Shown: positions 20,878 through 32,790, counted from the stretch's first letter. The stretch is DNA of 64,000 bases from Brachypterus glaber (GCA_958510825.1 OY294048.1:28299026-28363025); one strand, 5' to 3'. Notes: generated from the sequence alone by a model not told the origin. Translations and numbers: made by a program.

Positions 20878-21490
20878 ACAGCTACAAAAAAATAAATAAA
20901 GGTAAGTCATATACCTTTTTTGAAACCATTGTATTCCTATGTATGATATTTTGAGGTGCTGAATCGAATTTGAGGTCGAAATAGCACTTCATAGGATTAG
21001 TTTTTGAGATAACCTAAAAAAAAACGTAATTTTTGAGTATAAAGTAATGTTTATTGAGGTTATCTCCAAAACTAATCATATGATGTGCTGTTTTCACTTT
21101 AAATTCGGGTTCAGGGCCTCAAAATACATAGTGGTCCCCAAAAAAAAATTGTAGCCACAAAAAAAAGTTTAAGAACTTTTTTGGAGACCATTGTATTCCT
21201 ATGTAATTTGAGGCGCTGAACCCGAATTTGAGGTAAAAATAGCACCTCATTCCAATAGTTTTGAAGATTACCTCAAAAAACGTTATTTTATACTCAAAAA
21301 TTACGTTTGGACTTTTTTTTTTGAGGTTATCTCAAAAACTAATCCTAAACGTTATTTTCGAATATAACGAGTATGACGTTTTTTGAGGTTGTCTCGAAAA
21401 ATAATTAATAATCCTATACAATAGGATACAATAGGAATACAATGATTTCAAAAAAGGTATATGACTTTTATTTTTTTTTGTGGCTGTGTT
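20878..21490. mobile_element. Foldback element, about 610 bp (family B-like)
   Basis: The ends read ACACAGCTACAAAAAAATAAA and TTTTTTTTTGTGGCTGTGTT. Inside, GGTATATGAC / GTCATATACC, ATTGTATTCCTATG, GGCGCTGAACCCGAATTTGAG and TGAGGTTATCTCAAAAACTAAT occur several times in both orientations. It therefore looks like an inverted duplication of an inverted repeat. There is no frame. Confidence 0.75.
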
Positions 21491-21502
21491 ATGTTATGTT
21501 AT

Positions 21503-22352
21503 GTACAGTAGCCGGCGTATTTCTAGTTGTAGTCCAGTCTTCAGGTCAATAAAAGAGGCTTTACCTGGAAATAATTCAGGGAGTTTTGATTTTGGGTTTA
21601 TTGGGTAGGGTTAATGGCCGCAAATAAAAAAAAAAACAATTTTGGGACGTTGAACTCGATTTGGAACTTTAATTTTTTCAATGTATTTTTCACATTAAAA
21701 CGGACTTTTAAAATATATCTTAAACGTTACACTATACGTTTTTAGATTTTTAATGTTTTTCTCGAAAAACCAAAATTGTTCTTTATTGTCGGTTTGGCAT
21801 GCCCTTGAAAACATTTTGGGTGAAAATTAAAAAAATCTATCTGGCACTTTCTTTTTAATTTACTTAAAATTACTTTTTTTTTAATAATTCACACATTTGT
21901 GCCCCATTATTTCGAGTAAACCGATTTTCGATTGAATCACCATTGTATTAATCATAAAAAAACATCCTAACCGAGTCATAAAGGAAAATATAAAACCCTA
22001 CAGTGTAACGTTTAAGGCGGTGCCGTAATTAGCTATTAGTCGTACAAAAAAATATACGACACAAAAAATGTTGGAGATTTGGTCCTCTTTTACATATCAA
22101 AAGTTTTTTGTTCTAGGATGCACCGATCTTGAGATATTTTAAAAAAAAAATTTTTGTGAAAAATAAGTTAAAATAAGAGAGTTCCAAATAGAGTTCATTG
22201 TCACAATATTATTTATTTATGGCCTTAAACCCTATCTAATAAACCAGAAATCTAAACTCACTGAATTTTTTCCAGGTAAAGCCTCTTTTATTAACTTGAA
22301 AACTGGACTATAACTAGAAATACGCTGGAACTGATTATGTATTACTGTACAT
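21503..22352. mobile_element. Foldback element, about 850 bp (family E)
   Basis: GTACAGTAGCCGGCGTATTTC, TAGTCCAGTCTTCAGGTC and AATAAAAGAGGCTTTACCTGG at the left return inverted at about 22215-22352. The arms are about 130 bp. The interior is AT-rich and has no frame. Confidence 0.75.
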
Positions 22353-22860
22353 ACAAATAAATAACAAAAGGTGAAAAAATATGGATTAAACTTATAAGCC
22401 AGTTATATTATTTTATATTAAAAGTAAGTAGCAACGTTGCTATAATAAGGTGTCTGTAGTAGAGGGTTAAAAACATGTATAAAGAATAATCTTGCAAAAA
22501 TAAACAAGCCTTACAGGTTAATGCTTTAAAACCTATAGTACTCAATGTTTTGTATGTTATTATTATTTTTAAATTATTTAAATTAAAAATATTTGTTCTA
22601 TGGTTTACAATTTAGTGAAATTATATTTTCTGAAATTTAACTAATAGCGCACAGGGTTACTGAAATCTTCCTGGGGTGTAAAAGAACCTCAAATTTAACC
22701 AAAAACTGATTTTGGTAGCTGAATATCTATATTTTAATATTCTGCTTTTAGCAAAATCGTAGGGGTTAGTTTTTGAAATATATTGGCTTAACAGTCCTAA
22801 GCAGGGTTCAAACTTTACCAAGTGGACTATTATAGATGAGTATTGTTGATTATTAAGAGG
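22353..22860. other. No recognisable feature
   Basis: AT-rich sequence without a supported gene or repeat boundary. Confidence 0.4.
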
Positions 22861-23094
22861 TATTTACCAGGTTGCTGATGTTGCTTCCACTACTGCTTAA
22901 CGTTACCGCTAGGTGTTCTAAATGGTATCTCACCAACAACAAGATGTTCTTAGTTCATTAGTCTTGATGGCCAATTAGTTAATTTGCTAGGCAGCCTGCT
23001 AATTTGACGCACATCGCCGGATTAGTATGGACTTTCTATGCCATTGGGAATACACTGCGCTAATGAGGTCCACAGTTTTCCCTTAAGCTCTGTG

Positions 23095-23355
23095 ACCATG
23101 TTTGTTTGTTTATTTGTTTGTACTATTCTACTTAATTAAGCATCCCCTGTCCAGAATTTTTTTGGGCTAGTAGTAGAGGGAACCACCGGCTTATACTGAC
23201 TTTCGAACGTGTCCGCTTCACTTATCGCCTTCGCCAAATTTCAATTATTAATTAACTGAAAAAGACAAATCGGTGTCAGTGAGAATCAAACTCATGCTAG
23301 TTGGCTAGTAGGCTTGTCATACAGATGCGCTAGCCCACTAAGGTAATCCTCTCAA
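23095..23355 (-). mobile_element. tRNA-derived SINE (second family)
   Basis: On the minus strand the element starts with a tRNA-like head at about 23350-23278: ACCTTAGTGGGCTAGCGC resembles an A box region and GAGTTTGATTCTCA a B box. A body of about 150 bp follows, then a TAAACAAACAAAC-type tail near 23105. Similar unique-looking sequence continues to about 22870, so the 3' limit is uncertain. No target duplication was found. The head and body differ from the SINE at 7413-7972. Confidence 0.6.
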
Positions 23356-23904
23356 TAAAAAAAAATGTTGGTGAATTACAAGTTTTATTGCTAGCTTTCA
23401 ACCAGTGTTTCTAAGTGTCCGCTATGTTGCGAATAAGTTTTTGAATTTTTATTAATTACGTGAAACATTTTTTGATATTATAATTTGGCAGCAAATAATA
23501 TGCCTACAGACAGTATTTTTGGTTTACTTTGAGGATCTCATGCATCCTATGCAATATTCAGTAGTGAAACCTTTGTAAAAATTACAGATATTAACTTTAT
23601 CGGTATACATATTTTTGTATACAGCTGTAAAAAGAAAATAAATAAAAATTAAAGTAAAAAATTATTTAGATATTTAAAAAAAAACTAAAATAAATGTTAT
23701 TTTTTTTTAAGGTAAATATTTTTTACAAAAAATAAGTTTTATATGATGGTAAAATGCTTCGTTTTACAATGCCTAATCAAAGAAACTGAATTATTCCCAA
23801 AGAAGAAGAAATAAAAAAAAACAGTGGCATTAAGTTTTCTACAATTTTCATTACAGAAATCCTGCATTAGCTTTTCCTTTTTTGAATAGTCTTTTACCTT
23901 TAAG
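23356..23904. other. No recognisable feature
   Basis: AT-rich spacer between a SINE and a palindromic MITE. Confidence 0.4.
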
Positions 23905-24140
23905 GTTCTATATTGACTTGTAAATTTTAAATCTCAAAAAAATCAGTTTTCGATTCCTTGTACTAATCAACATATACAAACTGCTATTAACTATTCCAAT
24001 TGGTTAATAAGTTACTTTACATTCGAGTAATAATTTGAAGTTTGTATAAGTTACCAGTCATGATGTACAGAGTTGATTATTAAACTGGAACGAAAATTGA
24101 TTTTTTGAGATACTTGGTTTCGAAATTTACAAGTCGATCT
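23905..24140. mobile_element. Compact palindromic MITE, about 236 bp
   Basis: GACTTGTAAATTT, TCAAAAAAATCAGTTTTCG, GTACTAATCAAC and TATACAAACT at the left are mirrored by AGTTTGTATA, AGAGTTGATTA, CGAAAATTGATTTTTTGAGA and AAATTTACAAGTCGA at the right. It is the uninterrupted relative of the element split at 6890-8935. It directly abuts the large foldback that starts at 24141. Confidence 0.75.
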
Positions 24141-24644
24141 GCAAACAGACAGGCACGTTTCTTATGGAAAATGGCTTTCGGTCAAAAATTCTGAGTTAGT
24201 ATGATGTAGATTTCAAATTTTTAATCAAAAGCTTCCATTGACCCAACTTGATCTGATAGCTGGTTTTTGAATTATAGGTCAAAAACTCAAAAACAGTAAA
24301 ATTTTAATTTTATTTTTTAAATAAACTGAAATAATAAACTTTACATCAGGTTTTGTTCTTATTATATATACTCGTTACAAAAAACTAAAATTATGTTTTT
24401 TTCGTTTAAAATAAAGGTAAAAATTAAAAAAAAAATCTTTCTAAATATGGCGAAGGCGCCACCTCGATATAAAAAGAAGAGAAATAACCGTCAGATTTTC
24501 TAATAATATGTAAAATGAAAAAATTTACATTAAAATTAGGTATAAAAACCTAACTTTCAAAATGTTGTTATTTTTTTGAAAAAAAAAATAAAATAAAATA
24601 ATATGTAGTTTCTTAAAAACTAAATTTCAGTAAATAATAAGTCG

Positions 24645-24715
24645 TCTTTGTGACGCAGTGGAAACGGAGTGATGCTCTTGATAAATTACTCTGGTTCGAA
24701 TTCATCTAGCAGAAT
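24645..24715 (+). promoter_or_regulatory. tRNA-like sequence in left arm of the foldback
   Basis: TGTGACGCAGTGGAAACGG resembles an A box region (canonical TGGCGCAGTGG) and CTGGTTCGAATTC a B box, about 50 bp apart. The A-box half is reminiscent of initiator tRNA-Met (GTGGCGCAGYGGAAGCG). Stems are decayed, so it is a tRNA-derived Pol III promoter relic and not a working tRNA gene. Confidence 0.55.
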
Positions 24716-25027
24716 GCAAGCTTTTTGTTTTTTTTTTATGTTTTCATCACACAAAAATACTTAAAAAAAAATAGTCTGATTAAGAGTAATTTTCTCTATT
24801 TTTTTGTGTAGTAGTACTAGTAGTTATAGTAATAAAACAATCTTAAAATATATAAGTATAAAATATATAAAAATTTTATATTCTTTTATATACAAATAAA
24901 TATTTTTTTTAGAAGAAAAAAACATTTCATATTATAACGTGTAACACGTAACAGGTAACGTTACGTGTTATAACAGGAAAAACATAAAAAAAAAAACAAA
25001 AAAAGCTTAGTTAGCTTAATAATATAT

Positions 25028-25100
25028 GCTTCTAGCTGGATTCGAACCCGGAGTAATTTCCAAGAGCATCATTCCGTTTCCACTGCGCCACAAATGCGAC
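25028..25100 (-). promoter_or_regulatory. tRNA-like sequence in right arm of the foldback
   Basis: On the minus strand, TGTGGCGCAGTGGAAACGG is a perfect A-box match and CCGGGTTCGAATCC a perfect B-box match. It is the better preserved of the two mirrored copies, and transcription from it would run outward across the arm toward about 24950. Confidence 0.6.
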
Positions 25101-25603
25101 TTACTATGCAGTGAACTATAGTTTTTAAAAAACTACATATTTTATTTATTATTTTTTTTTTTCAAAAAAAATACATTGTTTTGAAAGTTAGATTTTATAC
25201 GTTATTTTAATGTAAATTCTTTCATTTTATATATTATTAAGAAAATCTGAAAGTTATTTCTCTTTTTTTTTATATTGTAGTGGCGCCTTCGCCATATTTC
25301 CAAAGATTTTTTTGAATTTTTAACTTTATTTTAAACGAAAAAAATATAATTTAAGTTTTTTTATTACGAGTATATATAATAAGAACAAAACCTGATGTAA
25401 AGTTTATGATTTCAGTTTATTTAAAAAACAAAATTAAAATTTTATTGTTTTTGACTATTTGACCTATAACTCAAAAACCAGCAGTCAGATCAAGTTGGGT
25501 CAACAGAAGCTTTTAATCAGAAAGATGAAATCTACATCATACTAAAAATTCCGAATTTTTGACCAAAAGCCAGTTTTCATAAAAAACGTGCCTGTCTGTT
25601 TGC

Positions 25604-25925
25604 TTAAAAGTTTTGCTTTAATTTCTTGATAGAATTATAACTATATACCTGACCATTAATGGTTCAGCATTGTTTAGCGACTGTCATTACAAATTCATTC
25701 CTCTATAATTTTTTCATGACTATTTTAAATATTGAACTAAATATTTATGAGAGAGATGTCTCGATATCGTGACGAGGAAACGGCATTCGAAATGCGATCT
25801 CTTCCTCGGCAATAAAAAATAAATAGCAGACCATTCTATTTATTCCAAATCGGGACTGTTTAACAAATCATGCGAAATTATTTACGTTGACATAATTAAC
25901 TATTCCACGATAAATAAAAACTTTT
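25604..25925. other. No recognisable feature
   Basis: A mildly GC-richer patch near 25740-25810 (GAGATGTCTCGATATCGTGACGAGG) matches nothing I know. Confidence 0.4.
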
Positions 25926-26095
25926 CTATGTCTCTAAAAAGTAAAAAATTAAAAAAATACTTAAGTCGGTGCCAATTTCACTATTTCCTAAATTAATTAC
26001 TAACAATTATTTTTTTATTATTTTGCTATTGTTTGCTGTGAAATTGGTACCAACTTAAGTATTTGTTATTTTTTACTTTTTAGAGATATAGAAGT
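25926..26095. mobile_element. MITE, about 170 bp
   Basis: CTATGTCTCTAAAAAGTAAA, AATACTTAAGTCGGTGCC and AATTTCAC at the left are mirrored as GTGAAATTGGTACC, AACTTAAGTATT and TTTACTTTTTAGAGATATAG at the right. Confidence 0.7.
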
Positions 26096-26097
26096 CA

Positions 26098-26815
26098 GTT
26101 TATTTTTTTTTGCGAAAAGTTTTTATTTTTTACTTTTTAGAGACACAGAACTTGTAGATTCGTAGCGTCATCTAAGCTAAATTATAGCTGTCCTTCCATC
26201 TCGGCAAGCTGCTGACGTCACAACGCACTAACAGTGCATCTTCTTAAAAATAAATTTCTAAAAAATAAAAGTAATATTTTTATTTCAGGAACCAAGAGTC
26301 CAACCAGCTTTATTTTAAACAAAATACTAAAGAAAATCTTGTTAAACTTTAAGCGTTAAGTAATAATCAAATAACGCCTTATTGTAAAATCACAAAATTT
26401 ATCATTTTCTCTTGGTATTTTAACATAACAGGTCCAGAGAATCAAGTTTAGCTGCATTTAAAAGATTTTCAGTGTGCGGTAATATTTAAGTGACCCCTTA
26501 ATCAAGTTATCCGGCTTATACGAGTTATCCGATATTTCTATAAAAATTTGGTTGGTTTGGACTTTTTGTCCAAACCAAATTAAGCCGGTTTTAAGTGAAA
26601 TTGCGTTAAAATGATTAGATTTATTTTAATTATCCGGCTTATCCGGCATTATCCGAGCGTCAAATTGAAACGAGACCACTTAAGGAATGCCTTCTTTAAG
26701 TTTCATCAAATTCCGTTCATTCGTTCCAAAGTTATGCTGGAACAAACATAGAAAAACAAAGTCACACTTCGAATTGATAACCTCCTCCTTTTTGGAAGTC
26801 GGTTAAAAAGAAAAG
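26098..26815 (+). repeat. Dispersed repeat H, uninterrupted copy
   Basis: About 720 bp from GCGAAAAGTTTTTATTTTTTAC to GGAAGTCGGTTAAAAAG. It shares ordered blocks with 57160-58618, including CATCTCGGCAAGCTGCTGACGTC, GGTCCAGAGAATCAA, GATTTTCAGTGTG, TCAAGTTATCCGGC, CATTCGTTCCAAAGTTATG and CCTCCTCCTTTTTGGAAGTC. The last block resembles the 3' ends of widespread insect retroelements. The frame content is nil. It is the empty-site reference for the LINE tail at 57538-58380. Confidence 0.75.
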
Positions 26816-26904
26816 TCAAATTCTTATTAAATAAAGAAATAAAATTAAGAACGTGTTAAGTTCAAAAGATTAAATATTTCCTTATTAAAGAAAATAATTA
26901 TATA

Positions 26905-28085
26905 CAGGATGATCAGTAACTGCTATGCCAAAATTTAAGAGGTGATTCTATACCCAAAAATATGAAAAAAAGTTTCTATAAAGAGTGGTCCGGAAATGAG
27001 CCCTAAGGGAGCTACGGCCCTTCGAAGATGACATATTGAATGGAAAAAAAATCAGAGCATCAATAAAATTTTAATGCTGCAGGGTGATTCTTTATTTAAA
27101 ACTGAGCAAAGTAGTATTCTTCACCAAAACACCTAAATTTAATATTAAAGGAGTAATAGCCTTTTAAAAAGTAACGTTTTTGGTGCACAAAATGTTACTT
27201 TCTCTTGATGGCATTTATTTTTTTAAAAGGTTGCTCCTACAGTGTTACACTATATAACATTTTTTATGTATTTTCACTCAAGAAATAAAATTAAGAATGT
27301 GTTAAGTTCAAAAGATTAAAATTTTCCTTATTTGAGATAATAATTATATACAGGATGATCAGTAACTGCCATGCCAAAATTTAAGAGGTGATTCTATATC
27401 CAAAAATATGAAAAAAAGTTTTTATAAAGGGTGGTCTAAAAATGAGCCCTAAGGGAGCTACGGCCCTTCGAAGATGACATATTGAATGGAGAACAAATAA
27501 GAGCATCAATAAAATTTTAATGCTGCAGAGTGATTCTTTATTTAAAACTGATCAAAAAAGTATTCTTTACCAAAACAACTAAATTTAATATTAAAGGAGT
27601 AATAGCCATTTAAAAAGTAACGTTTTTGGTGGCACAAAATGTTACTTCCTCTTAATTGGATTTTTTGTTTTGAAAACCGTTGCTCCTGTATGACATTTTT
27701 TATGTATTTTCACTCAAGAAATCTATATTTTTTACAAAAAATCCAAAACAAAACTACACATAAAAAAGTTTGTAGCAAAAATGTGTTAAATCTCACATAA
27801 TTTGTCGGTCTAGGCACGCCTCTGGATATATTCAAAAAAATAAATTAACATAAACTTATTACCCTTGTTAATACCAGTATACATGCAAAAGCTCGTCGCT
27901 CTAGCTTAAAAGCTACCAGAGTTATTAATTAACCTTATTTTTATTACAATTTTAAAGGGTAGTAGCTCCCTTAGGGCTCATTTCCGGATCAACCTTTATA
28001 GGAACTTTTAGGGATATTTTTGAATGTTGATTCTACTCTTAAATTTTGGCATGCCAGTTATTGATCACCCTGTATGTATATGAAT
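26905..28085. mobile_element. Foldback element, family I, with an internal 446 bp tandem duplication
   Basis: The left end ATACAGGATGATCAGTAACTG and right end TTATTGATCACCCTGTATG are inverted. The left half occurs twice in tandem: AGAAATAAAATTAAGAACGTG starts at 26835 and again at 27281, and TATTTTCACTCAAGAAAT recurs at 27711. Marker blocks are GCCCTAAGGGAGCTACGGCCC and GGTGATTCTATA. A simpler copy lies at 50556-51297. There is no frame. Confidence 0.75.
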
Positions 28086-28599
28086 AAATTATTTACTTGC
28101 TTCAAGTAATTATTTCTCTGATAGTAAATATTCCTATTTGGTAAAAAAATAAAATTTAATATACTTTAATTTAAAGTTTAAAGTTTTATAAACTTGTCAA
28201 AACGTAATTAAAAACAGCTTCACCCCCAGTTAATTTTATACTGAAAAACCGATGTCTGGAATTGATTTTCTAAATGGGGATTCTAAATTTTAGGCAACCC
28301 AATTAAAAGCAATGTATTTTTAAGACATTGACAATTTTAATGCTTAAAGTATTGGACCAAATGCACCGTACTAATTTAGTCTAAATGTAAAATTGTGAAA
28401 CAAATGGCTTCCTTTCACTCCCTCATTTCTATTTGTATTTAACCCTCTACCATAGACGGCGGGTTTTGCTTTTCACCTGTTTGTGTTTTTTTTTAACTTT
28501 TTGACAATTTAAAAGTCCCCCCCTCCCCCTTAAAGTTAAAAAATTTAATTTTCTCGCTAACGAGAAAAAATATCCATAATCTGAAACAGATTTTAATTT
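28086..28599. other. No recognisable feature
   Basis: AT-rich spacer without a supported gene or repeat boundary. Confidence 0.4.
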
Positions 28600-29455
28600 G
28601 ATTTATCAAGAGACCCCACTAGTGTGGTTCAAAACACAAAATTTGAAAAAAATTTCCGCTTATGGAGGTTGAACCTAATTTTGATGAGTTAATATCCCAC
28701 CAAAAAAAAATTAAAAATATTGGAGTATATTTACCACTTCCTCACGAGGGTGCAAGTTTTGGCATTTTGTCCACGGTGGGTTCGAAGTTATTTGGGTTAG
28801 TAAAAAATTGAAAAATAAAAGTAATCGGTTGCCTCGTTTTTTTTTAATGGGGAAATAACCGGAAAAAATTGAAATTATGAAGCAAAACATTAAGCGTTTC
28901 CTCAAATGACCTGAAATTTTCAAAATATAGTTTTTGTATACTCCCTAATGTGTGACATAAGAATCAACAAAGTTACGCTTTATTATACCTCAAAAAAGGG
29001 CGTAAATCCCAAAAAATCGTGTTTTTTACATACTTTTGATTTTGACGTAAAGGTCAATATATTCCAAAAATTTCTGATTACAAAAATTAAAGAGCATTAA
29101 TTGAACTTTAGTTTGCATTTTTAATTTTTAAAATGGGGGGTTATAATGAAAAACAAATTTGGCTATATTAGTCCAAACCTAAAATTCATAACTTCCGATT
29201 TTAAAAAGACATTTTTGGAAAATATTAACAGTTACGCCAAAATATTCAAAAGTATGTAAAAAACATGATTTTTTGGGCGGATAAGATGCCAAAACTTGCA
29301 CACTCGTGAGGTAGTGGTAAATATACTCCATTATTTTTTATTTTTTTTTGTGGGATATTTACTCATCAAATGAGCTTTATCCTCCATGAGCAGCAAAAAA
29401 GTCTAACTTTTTTGTTTTAAACCACCCTAGACTCTCATCGCCTAAGTGGGGCACA
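28600..29455. mobile_element. Foldback element, about 850 bp (family J)
   Basis: ATATTGGAGTATATTTACCAC, CCTCACGAGGGTGCAAGTTTT and TTTTTTACATACTTTTGA at the left are mirrored by TCAAAAGTATGTAAAAAA, AAAACTTGCACACTCGTGAGG and GTGGTAAATATACTCCA at the right. The arms reach to about 29090 and 29180. There is no frame beyond a 70-codon shadow. Confidence 0.75.
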
Positions 29456-30304
29456 CAAGGAGGAAAATAAAAAAATTAAGTGGATAACGCGACACATTAT
29501 TAAAAAAAATTAAAACTCTTGAAAATTCCGATATAACAATTTATACGAAAATATTGTAAACATTTAAAAAATATTTCGATATTACCGTAATACACGTATT
29601 TTGCCCAAAAACTGATATTAAAAATCAAATATCAAAACCAAAAAATTTCTTTCCTACTTTATTGAAATAAAAAATATTATTTTTTAATTTTTTAAATAAA
29701 TTAGTTTTTTTATGACCTCAAATTATTTCTCTCTATGTAAACTTTGGCCCACTTTACTAATTTTGGGACAGGAAACACGATAAAAGGTAGTTTACCGCTC
29801 TAGATGCGTTGAAATTTTCTTTAGGGGGCACTAAAGCCTCTTAAATAAGGGGTTTAGAAAATATCTTAAAAACTATTACCTACCCCTTCGTAAGCAAGAT
29901 TATTTTTTAATGAAAGAGCATAAAAAATATTAAATTAATTCAAGTTATATTTTTTATTTTTTGATTTTTGCCCCACCCAAACATTTACCGTTAACTAGTA
30001 TTTAAAAAAAAGCTTATGAACCTATTTAAGACCAGCAAAAGAGGATTTTATGCAAAAACACCCTTATAGGTAACATGTGGGTTAGGCTCTTTTCATAATA
30101 AAGGGTATTGTTTAATCCCTTATTACAAGTTCTTTTTTGTTGTTGAATATTGATATAAAACGATGTAAACAATTAAACACTATTAAAATATAATTAATAT
30201 TTGGTACAAATATCATTAAGAAAAAAAAATCACATTTTTGCTTTTCCTGTAAAATAATAATTTTGTTGGTTAGGTCTTTATGTTAATTTTATTCTTCATA
30301 TATA
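29456..30304. other. No recognisable feature
   Basis: AT-rich, low-complexity stretch. Confidence 0.4.
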
Positions 30305-30530
30305 GCAACCGTTACAGAACTATGCCATAACACAAAATTTTGAAAAATGTGTTTTTAGAGTATTATTACTGTTCTTATTGAGATCTACCGATCTGTATAA
30401 CTGGAATATTCTAACTAGCTTAGTTATATATAATATGCCAGTTATACAGATCTCAATACGAGCAATAATAATACAATAAAAACACATTTTTCAAAATTTT
30501 GTGTTATGATACTACACTGTAATGGGTGCG
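30305..30530. mobile_element. Palindromic MITE, about 225 bp
   Basis: CATAACACAAAATTTTGAAAA, ATGTGTTTTTA, TATTATTACTG and ACTGGAATATT run inward from the left. The right arm mirrors them through CCAGTTATACAGATCTC to TTTCAAAATTTTGTGTTATG. Arms are about 95 bp. Confidence 0.75.
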
Positions 30531-30559
30531 ATATATTTTCTTTCACTATTATAGTTGCT

Positions 30560-31592
30560 AGGACGTACCTAGAGCACTATATAGGTAGGTTTGTTAGAGT
30601 AGGTGGGTAGTTTGAGTGGTTCCGCAGGAGAGTACTGACATACCCACAATTTCAGACCGCAAGAAATTTTTCAAGAAACCGGACACTACTGCAAAAACAT
30701 TGTTGAAATCAAGTCTGTTATACACCAAACATTTGCGCTAACTATTTAGGTTAAAATTGTTTAACATTAACCATGACAATTTAAATATTTTTATCCAAAT
30801 TTTCCAATAAAATAGTTTGTTTAAGGTGTTTTGTTCATAAATGGCATAGAAGATACAGTAAATTCTATTTACAAACGGTTCTGTTTAAAATTATAGTTCT
30901 AAAATGTTTATAACTTATTCACATGTAGTAATATTTTTTGTATTTCTTTACTAAATAGAATCAGTATTTTAGCAAAACTCATACAATTTCTTATTAACTA
31001 ATGTATTACCAATGCTGAATATCCATTAGGGCTAATAATTTCTGATTTAATAAAAGCTTGTTTTAAATCTTTTAAAATCTCTTAATGCAGTTTTAGGTAA
31101 TTTGGTAGATCATTTATAATAATTTAATTTACTTATTATTAGCCAGGCTCTGATTTTACGAAATATCTTTTAGTTAAGAAAGAAAATAAAGGAAGGCTAT
31201 ATTTATCTAAAACAAATACTTAAGTTTAATTAGTCAACCAAAGCAACAAAATATTATCAAAATGCACAATTGATTAGGTCTGTACACGGGAAATATATAA
31301 TTACACCGTTTTAAATTTAATTCATCTTCTTAAGTAGCGTTTATTAGAAAATAATGAAAAAATGAAGCAAAGTGTAATAAATTATTTTCTGTTATTGTCA
31401 AACTTTCATGTCAAATAGAATAACAATTAAAATCAAAAATTATTTTGTTTAAATTTTTCTTTTGATGAGGCACTTCCGTCCGCCATTTTCGGTCTGAGAT
31501 TTTGGGTATGTCGGTACTCTATTTGTGTAGTGTGTGGACTACCTACCCCCCCTAACAAACCTGCCTGCCCAGTGCTCAAGACGTACCAAGAA
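30560..31592. mobile_element. DNA-transposon-like element with about 100 bp terminal inverted repeats
   Basis: GGACGTACCTAGAGCACT, GGTAGGTTTGTTAG, GGTGGGTAGT, GAGTACTGACATACCCA and ATTTCAGACCG at the left are mirrored at about 31485-31590. The roughly 830 bp interior is AT-rich with no transposase frame. Superfamily not assigned. Confidence 0.65.
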
Positions 31593-31609
31593 ATATTTTT
31601 TTGTAACTT

Positions 31610-31790
31610 AATATGAATCATATTACCTATATGCTGTAAAATATCTATTTGGTACGTTTTTTTTATATAATATGTACATAATATGTTATAGACAGATTTA
31701 TATTATATATCTATCTAATATGAATCATACGACAGTAGTATTATATGATGTTAAATATCTATGTGGTAGGTCTTAGAACGACATTAAATA
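31610..31790 (+). repeat. Imperfect direct duplication of about 110 bp
   Basis: AATATGAATCATA..AAATATCTATTTGGTACG near 31610-31660 recurs as AATATGAATCATA..AAATATCTATGTGGTAGG near 31720-31775. Confidence 0.5.
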
Positions 31791-32173
31791 AATAAAAGTA
31801 AAAATAAATATTTATTTTAATTTGTTACAACAATGAAATGTATGGCACATTGTGTGCTTTAAAAGCTTAACCACAAAATGTTCTGTAGCATAACGTAAAA
31901 CGCTCGTTTTCTCACAATAGCTCCTTTTAAATTTTCTGCAGAATGAACTACATTTTAGTCTTTCTCAGCACAAGCTCTTTAACATTTCAGTTCGTTTCTC
32001 TGACAGTGCACTGGTAAATTTTTATGGCTTTACTTTGAATTTTTTTATGCGAAAAAGTTTTATAGAACATAAACTTTTCCTTGTATTATCTCATAAAGGA
32101 AACTCTACTTTTTATTATAAGGTGAAACTTAAGTATTTAAAATAACAACTTTATATCTTTTCTAATGTTCTAC

Positions 32174-32790
32174 CCAGGGGCGGATCCAGGAAGTGGCCCT
32201 GGGGGGAGGCTAGAATCCAAAAACTTTACTTTTATATCCTTAAATTAAGAAATAACGGAAGAAAGCGCTAGCACCGCAGGCGAAGATTTTTAAAAATTCG
32301 ATGGTCTATTTTAATTTTAAACCAGTCTTTAAAATAATTAATTAAATTTAAAATTTCATAAAAACAGAAGAAACTCTAGTGCCCCAGGTGAAATTTTTTA
32401 CGAATTTCACTCTTAGGTTTTACAAAAACGTAAAAAAACCTAGCCCAAGGGCGTTTTTTTTTTTTAAATTTTAAACAGTCAGGCGAAAATTTTTACGCTT
32501 AAGTTATACAGTCTCAAATAAAAAAAAGTAAAAGGCCCCAGTGCCACAGGCAGTTTTATTATTCAAAATTTTACAAAAATTCAAGAAAGCTCTAGCGCCG
32601 CTGGCTAAAATTTTTACGAATTTCACGCTTAAGTTTTACAATCTTAAATAAATAAAAAAACGCCCTAGTGCAACAGGCGGAAATTTGTAACGACTTAATG
32701 CTCTATTTTAATTTTTAAACAGTTTTATTATACAAAATTTTACAAAAATGCGAGAAAACCTTATAGGCCAGGCACTGAATTCATAAAAGG
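32174..32790 (+). repeat. Array of about 110-130 bp repeats with GGCGGATCCAGG end (family M)
   Basis: It starts AGGGGCGGATCCAGGAAGTG and continues with repeated blocks GCYCTAGYGCC-CAGGCGAAAAT, TTTTTACGAATTTCACGC, TTAAGTTTTACAATCTTAAA and AGTTTTATTATTCAAAATTT. About five diverged units are visible. The same series lies at about 45945-46740. The GGGGCGGATCCAG start resembles hAT-type termini, but no right end was found here. Confidence 0.65.

Larger units (their letters stand above)
24141..25603. mobile_element. 1.46 kb foldback element with tRNA-like sequence in both arms
   Basis: GCAAACAGACAGGCACG at 24141 and its inverse ending at 25603 mark the ends. Corresponding positions on the two sides add to about 49742 all along the arms, so the arms are about 640 bp and close to symmetrical. 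Paired landmarks include ATATGGCGAAGGCGCCAC, TTATATATACTCGTTAC and the tRNA-like unit. The centre contains a small hairpin (TAACACGTAAC / GTTACGTGTTA, about 24940-24970). There is no protein frame. Confidence 0.85.

Noticed and set aside
24645..25100. Two tRNA genes
   Set aside because: A and B boxes are clear but the acceptor, anticodon and T stems do not pair well and the copies are part of a repeated foldback; treated as tRNA-derived relics.
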